Assembly: GCA_036785325.1 (NCBI GenBank)
Contig: JAXIVH010000002.1
Span: 7,479,871 to 7,543,870, forward strand
Source: Urophycis tenuis
Taxonomy: Eukaryota; Chordata; Actinopteri; Gadiformes; Phycidae
Length of the DNA stretch: 64,000 nucleotides
Direction: 5' to 3'
Part shown: positions 58,940-64,000 of the stretch, piece by piece
How positions within the stretch are numbered: the stretch's first letter is position 1
How the letters are laid out: each line of letters opens with the position of its first letter
Program-made: the position numbers and the translations under genes
The notes under the pieces: model-generated
What the model saw: the letters and a program-made list of their open reading frames with translations, nothing else
Told to the model about the DNA's origin: nothing
The model's database searches: none

Positions 58940-61900
58940 CTAGTGGTTACGGATGGGCCTTCCAGTGACCTGGGGAGGAGACGGGCAGGGGAGCACGCGG
59001 TTAAAAACATGATGAGCTTCATGAGCTGTTCGCGACTTTCAATAAGAGCATGTGAGACGCACCTGTGAGATGTTGACGCCGGTGAGCTTCTCCACGGTGG
59101 CGGGCAGGCGAGTCATGATGTCGAGCACCTCTCCCGTCAGCTTGGCCGCGCCCACCTCGCCGTTGCCGTTGGAGATCATGGTGACCTTCTGGGCAGCGGA
59201 CAGCGGCCTCGCGATCTCCTCTGCCATCTGCGTGGGGGGGGGGGGGGGGGAGAGAGAGGGGGGTCATCACGCCATCCACAGCCAGTGTTACGCTACACCA
59301 TCACTAGGTTTACTCTACAATCTTATGGCCTTCCAGGCATTCACCGCAGTAATAACAATGTTCACCATCTTCCGAGGTTTTTCTTAGGATAAAACAAAAA
59401 CGATTTCACAGCAAACAGAGAAGAGTTGCGAGGGGTCTGAGGGGTAGACGGACCAGCGGCAGTTTCTCCAGCAGCATGTCCACCATGGCTCCCTCCTTGT
59501 ACTGGCTGAAGGCCTCTGCCTTCTTGGCCATCTGCTCAGCCTCCGCCCGACCCTTGGCCTCCAGGGCAAACGCCTCCGCCTCGCCCTTCATCTGGACGGC
59601 CACAGAGACACGACAACATCATTAGGAATGATCAGATACCATGCGGAGGTTAGTAGGGATTTTAGTAAGGAAGTGAAAGAGGAGAACTCGTGTTATTGTC
59701 AAAGCTGATGGCGGGGGGGAAAAGAAAGAGGAAACAGTAAAAAAAAAACAACCACATAACAGGAAGACCAAGACAAAGACGCCTATACAAATGTGATTAA
59801 AACTGGGACAAAGGAACAAACAGGAGGCCTTATGTGATACTTTATAGATTTTGTTCAATCTGCAGAGACAGGCAGGCGAGAGGCTGTCTTGCAGAGGGAG
59901 GGACACTGCATGACTGGGCTTAACAGAAAACAGAGGCGTGGGGGATGGGCTGTATTTAGTGGAGGGCAGGAAGCAGAGAACGAGTAGAGGAAAACAGGGA
60001 AAAAGACAGAGAGAGAGAGAGAGACAGTGAGCGTGAGAGAGATGGACTCACCCTGATGGACTCGGCCTCAGCCTCAGCCTCCATGATCAGCTGCAGACTG
60101 GGAGGAGAGAGACTGGAATAAGCTTCTGTACCGTCAGCCACTTACACTAATGACAACCTGCCCCGTGTCTCCTACATCACGGCCCTTATGGTAATTCTCC
60201 TCGGGAACCCAGCCAACATCTTGTCACACTCCTAACCTAGTGTTTGAGCAGCACTTCTGCAACTTCTCTCCAAAAAAAAAAAAAAAAGAAGCAAATAATA
60301 TTAAATAAAAAAAATTCAATTGTGCTACATTGTGGTAACCTGGATGAAAATGCTTGAAAGTCACAGCACTAAGTAGCAGTGCATTCAGAAGTAACAGAAT
60401 TCAAGTCAAACTTGTGGACCTGCCAAAACAAAAAACCCCACAATGATTCCACTGGATGTCCACCCCATGAGTCTGTTGGAGCAAAGCACTACCCTAGTGG
60501 AACACTAGTGAGGTATTTTCACAAGAGCTGCCAGAGACCACCACAGAGGGGCAGGTCTCGGACCCGGTGTGTCTAGCCTGTAGTGGTGGGGGTGGGGGGG
60601 GGGGGGGGGGGGGGGGGGGGGCGGCTCACCGAGTGGCCTCGGCCAGCCTCTCCAGGCGGTATCTCTCCGCCTCCGCGGGCTTCTTGACCCTGGCCTCCAG
60701 CTCCTTCTCGCGGCGGGTGATCTCCTGGTCCTGCAGCATGATCTGCTGGGAGCGCTCCACCACCTGCACCTGCATCTTCTCCTCCTCGATGCGCTGCTTG
60801 GTCTTGGCCACCTGTCGTTGCATCGTGGGAGTGGGGGGGGGGAGGGGGGGGGATGGGGTCAATCTCAGGAGACACTTTTTCATGCCCACTTTAAGGGGGG
60901 ACATTTTGGCCCAAGACCCATCCCATATACGGTATATTGAAAAGTAAAGTCGGAAATACATTCTCATTGCCATGCCAAAAGAGTGAGGTCATTTACATTT
61001 ACATAGGGTTTATCGTTATCCTTCACTACAGTATTCCCCATTTCAGTCATAAAGCCTTTTTTTCCCCTTTGTGTTTCTAAAAAGCGTACCTGAAGCTGGT
61101 AGGCCATCTCTGACTCCGCCTTCTTGGTGTTGACCTCCACATCGTAAGCAGCCTTCTTCAGCTCATAGTCCCTCTGGGCCTTGGCCATCTCGATCTCGTT
61201 CTTGTACTGGGCGGACACCTTCTCCTGCATGGCATGGGCCTCCTGCATATGGACAGAGACCAGAGGGCGGGGCCCCAAACAAATAAGAATCAAGACAATA
61301 CATAATATAAGTCATTTTTTGTCTCGACTGAATTGTGAATATCCCAATTTGTCATTCCAAACACATAAATCATGCAAAAGTTGACAATCCAAAAAAAAAA
61401 AAAAAACTGAAAGGGGGGGAAAAAACATTTTACCCTGATGACAGCATCACGCTTGTACTGAGCCTCTCCAATCCTGGCATCCTTCTGCACCTGCGCCGTC
61501 CTGGCCTTACCCAGGGAGTGGAGGTAGTCCTGGGAGGGAAGACACCGCACAGAGTCAGTGGTAGAATAACGATCACACACACCAGGAAGGATGGCATCTC
61601 GGAGTCTCACCACAGACTCTCACCACTCCATCCCTGTCATCTCCTGAGGTCATCAGGACATTAATGAAGCATTCACTTACTCACCGAGACAGAGACGGCG
61701 TGGCTACTGGATGCATTACAATAAAGCTTTCGTTGCAAACTAGACACTTGATCTCAGGGCTTTTAAAATCCATAACTCATGGATCCATAACATTCAGATC
61801 ACAACTCTGGTGGTACCTGATCGTCATGGACGTCTTTGAGCGTGTAGCTGACAACCCCGATGCCCATGTTGACCAGGTCGGAGGAGGCCACCTTGAACAC

Positions 61901-62833
61901 CTGCTCGGAGAACTTCTTACGGTCCTGGTAGATCTCCTACATCAGGATTCAGTCAACACAGTCAACATCAGACCTGTGATCATGTGATCATGTAAAAGCC
62001 CAGGTGTCCTCCAGGATAGACCTCACTTCCTGCCAGACGCTTGATGAGATGAGTTTGTATCGAGATGATTTCATTTATAGTGTCGTGCTTGGACCGCTTA
62101 CAGCCGTGTGCAATACACCCACCTCGACAGTCAGGTGGGCAATGATGGCCCTCTGGTGTCCCTCCAGCGTCTCCAATGCAATGTTGGCAATCTCTCCCTC
62201 AGACTTGCCCATGAACATCTGGCAGGCCGTGGCCAGCATCTCCTTGTTCTGACCTTGGATCTTCACCTGAAAAAAATCCCCCATGTGATTAGGGATTATT
62301 ATTATTGATGAGTGAAAAAAGGCATTTACTAAAGATGACATAAGAGCTGGTGAGAGAAGCCGTATAATTGGGTAATACATCCAAATACATTTTAATATAC
62401 TCAACGAGATACTCAACGGCTGAAGACCCAAAAGGTGAATTCAAAATGATGAACTCAACATGAAAGAAAAGGGTTACATTTTGAATGGTGTTTTATCCAT
62501 TAGCTTACCTGGGCGATGCCTGTGACGGAGATGGGGACACCATGGCGAGTGTAGACCTTGTCACTCTTCACATTCAGCGTCAAGGTGTTCAAGGTGATCC
62601 TAGGAAGATGGACAGAAAGACGTCAGTGGGGCCAATTCATGTGGACTATTGAGAGCAGCGGTGTAAAAACCTTTACAGTACTCAGTCCACAGTATGCCAG
62701 AGCTAGCCAAAACATCAATGGCAAACAGAGGGAGAGATTGGGAGAATGGGTAACTACCTCTGGATCTGCTGAATGCAGGGCAGGACAAACACTCTGCCTC
62801 CAGCAATCATTAAAGGAGGAGACCGACCAAAGC
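58940..62833 (-). CDS. flot1: Flotillin-1 (first coding exon outside the window)
   Basis: Eleven minus-strand exons join in frame: 62833-62758, 62599-62509, 62266-62123, 61936-61817, 61529-61434, 61242-61090, 60811-60630, 60097-60052, 59591-59454, 59227-59063 and 58969-58940. They encode 412 residues plus part of a split Gly codon. Human FLOT1 has 427, so only about 14-15 N-terminal residues are missing. The SPFH domain comes first (SPPLMIAGGRVFVLPC, with the palmitoylated Cys34 equivalent kept), then HGVPISVTGIAQ and DLVNMGIGVVSYTLKD. A long Glu/Ala-rich coiled coil follows (EIEMAKAQRDYELKKAAYD, EAEAEAESIR, GRAEAEQMAKKAEAF), then the C-terminal block TGEVLDIMTRLPATVEKLTG. The end is VTGRPIRNH, differing from the human end. 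Flotillins oligomerise on the inner face of membranes, marking rafts and endocytic domains. The exon at 59454 uses a non-consensus donor, GTCCGT. Confidence 0.96.
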
Positions 62834-64000
62834 CTTGACAGAGAAATGACACACAGTTAAAAAGAGAAACTCAATACAACAAAGCAAACAAAACGCTGAA
62901 GACATTACTGAATTTAACAATAATTAAAAAAAGAACACAGATTGCTTTGACACATATGTATCAATATAGGATAACTATGGGTTTTTGGAGACATGGACCC
63001 TAGTTTCCCATAATTCTGAGTCTAAGGGTCAACAATTTTTGAAATTGGTCCGATATCAAGTGAGAGCGTTTCAGCCATTGCCTGGGCTGCAATGTAACCC
63101 TTAGGGGCAATAGTGCCCTGTCAGTGTATGCTCCCTAAAAGTGCTTCAGATTGTTGTTGTGTCTGAAAACATTATGGAGAGGATCCCTACAGAGATACAC
63201 AACGACTTTGTTTACCATTCTCTTTCCCAGGTCTGTTTGCTATCACGCCTGATCAAGTCTCACTCAGGGAGCTGAATCGTGAGCGTTGTGGCAGGAACTC
63301 GCCCTATGGTCACTGCAATCTCAACCCTCTTCCAACTCTTTTATGAACACACTAAGCTAGGCTTTCTGTAGTCCGACAAAACAAACCCTTGCTGACATTC
63401 CTCTCTCCAGCTGTCACTCACATTTCAGAGTTCTCTTTCTGTGACGACTCGACTCTCTGGAGTGAGTCTTGGTCAGACAGAATAAACAACAGACGGGATT
63501 AAGTGCAAGAAAAGAAAATATGTTGTATTTCTCTGTAGGGATCCGTTCCATAATGTTGTCAGACACTACAAACAATCTGAGCTGGTTAGAGGCAATAGCA
63601 AGCACTTAAAGAGGATGTGCCAAGGCATCATTGCCCCATCGGGGAGATTGCTGTCCATTTCACAGTTCCAACGGCTGAAGCGCTCAATATTGAACTGAAA
63701 CTCAATATCAAGCTATTGTCTGCATTCGTCACTTGGACCAAAATGATGGCAAAATGGGGTCCAGGTTGAGAAATCCCAAAGTTATCCTTCAAAGTGTCCA
63801 TGGTTTCAAATGGAAATGGAACACCATGAGATTTTTTAAAAGTCCATTTTGGGCTGACACAAAGGAATGATGTCCTGTGTTGTCCCCATGGTTCTGACCC
63901 ACGGCGACTGTGCGATACGCCTTTGGTGCCGTCGTTGTGTATGAGTGTTATGATAAGAACGCGTGAAATACAACAGGTGTCCGGGAAGCCTCAGCTCGGT
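62834..64000 (-). other. First visible intron of flot1
   Basis: No exon encoding the family start was found up to the window edge, so this whole stretch is read as intron. No repeat or other gene was recognised. Confidence 0.6.

Overview
The window is vertebrate nuclear DNA, almost certainly from a ray-finned fish. Genes are split into many short exons with GT-AG introns, the proteins are close to their human counterparts, and introns and spacers are full of fish-type SINEs, small DNA transposons and very many dinucleotide repeats and poly-C runs. The microsatellite density recalls gadiform (cod-like) genomes, but that is only an impression. One assembly gap of exactly 200 N lies at 32400-32599.

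Layout: (1) 1-66, minus strand, a possible first exon of a gene running off the left edge. (2) 2474-5959, minus strand, five joined exons of a protein with an N-terminal charged helix, a Pro/Ala-rich linker and two WD40 blades; the rest of its propeller was not found. (3) 7492-13023, plus strand, a complete znf384-type gene with eight C2H2 fingers (557 aa, 10 coding exons). (4) 14455-26333, plus strand, complete gnl1, a circularly permuted nucleolar-type GTPase (612 aa, 12 exons). (5) 33197-45204, plus strand, ddr1, the collagen-binding receptor tyrosine kinase: 12 exons from the end of the extracellular region to the stop. The discoidin exons are absent from readable sequence and may lie in the gap. 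One exon carries a one-base frameshift. (6) 48429-52560, plus strand, complete beta-tubulin (444 aa, 5 exons) behind a TATA promoter. (7) 58940-62833, minus strand, flot1 (flotillin-1), 11 exons, with only the first coding exon missing beyond the right edge.

The order gnl1 - ddr1 - tubb - flot1 corresponds to the framework genes of the human MHC class I region, so this looks like a piece of the conserved MHC scaffold without any MHC gene in view. The genes do not form a pathway. They share ancestral linkage rather than function.

No wholly unknown system was found. The points most worth checking are: the ddr1 frameshift and missing discoidin exons; an 11-residue insertion in the Ddr1 kinase catalytic region; a duplicated, frame-neutral zinc-finger exon in znf384; a 457-bp unnamed repeat present twice behind a long GA tract; a MITE nested inside an older dispersed repeat; and an hAT-type MITE with a perfect 8-bp target-site duplication.
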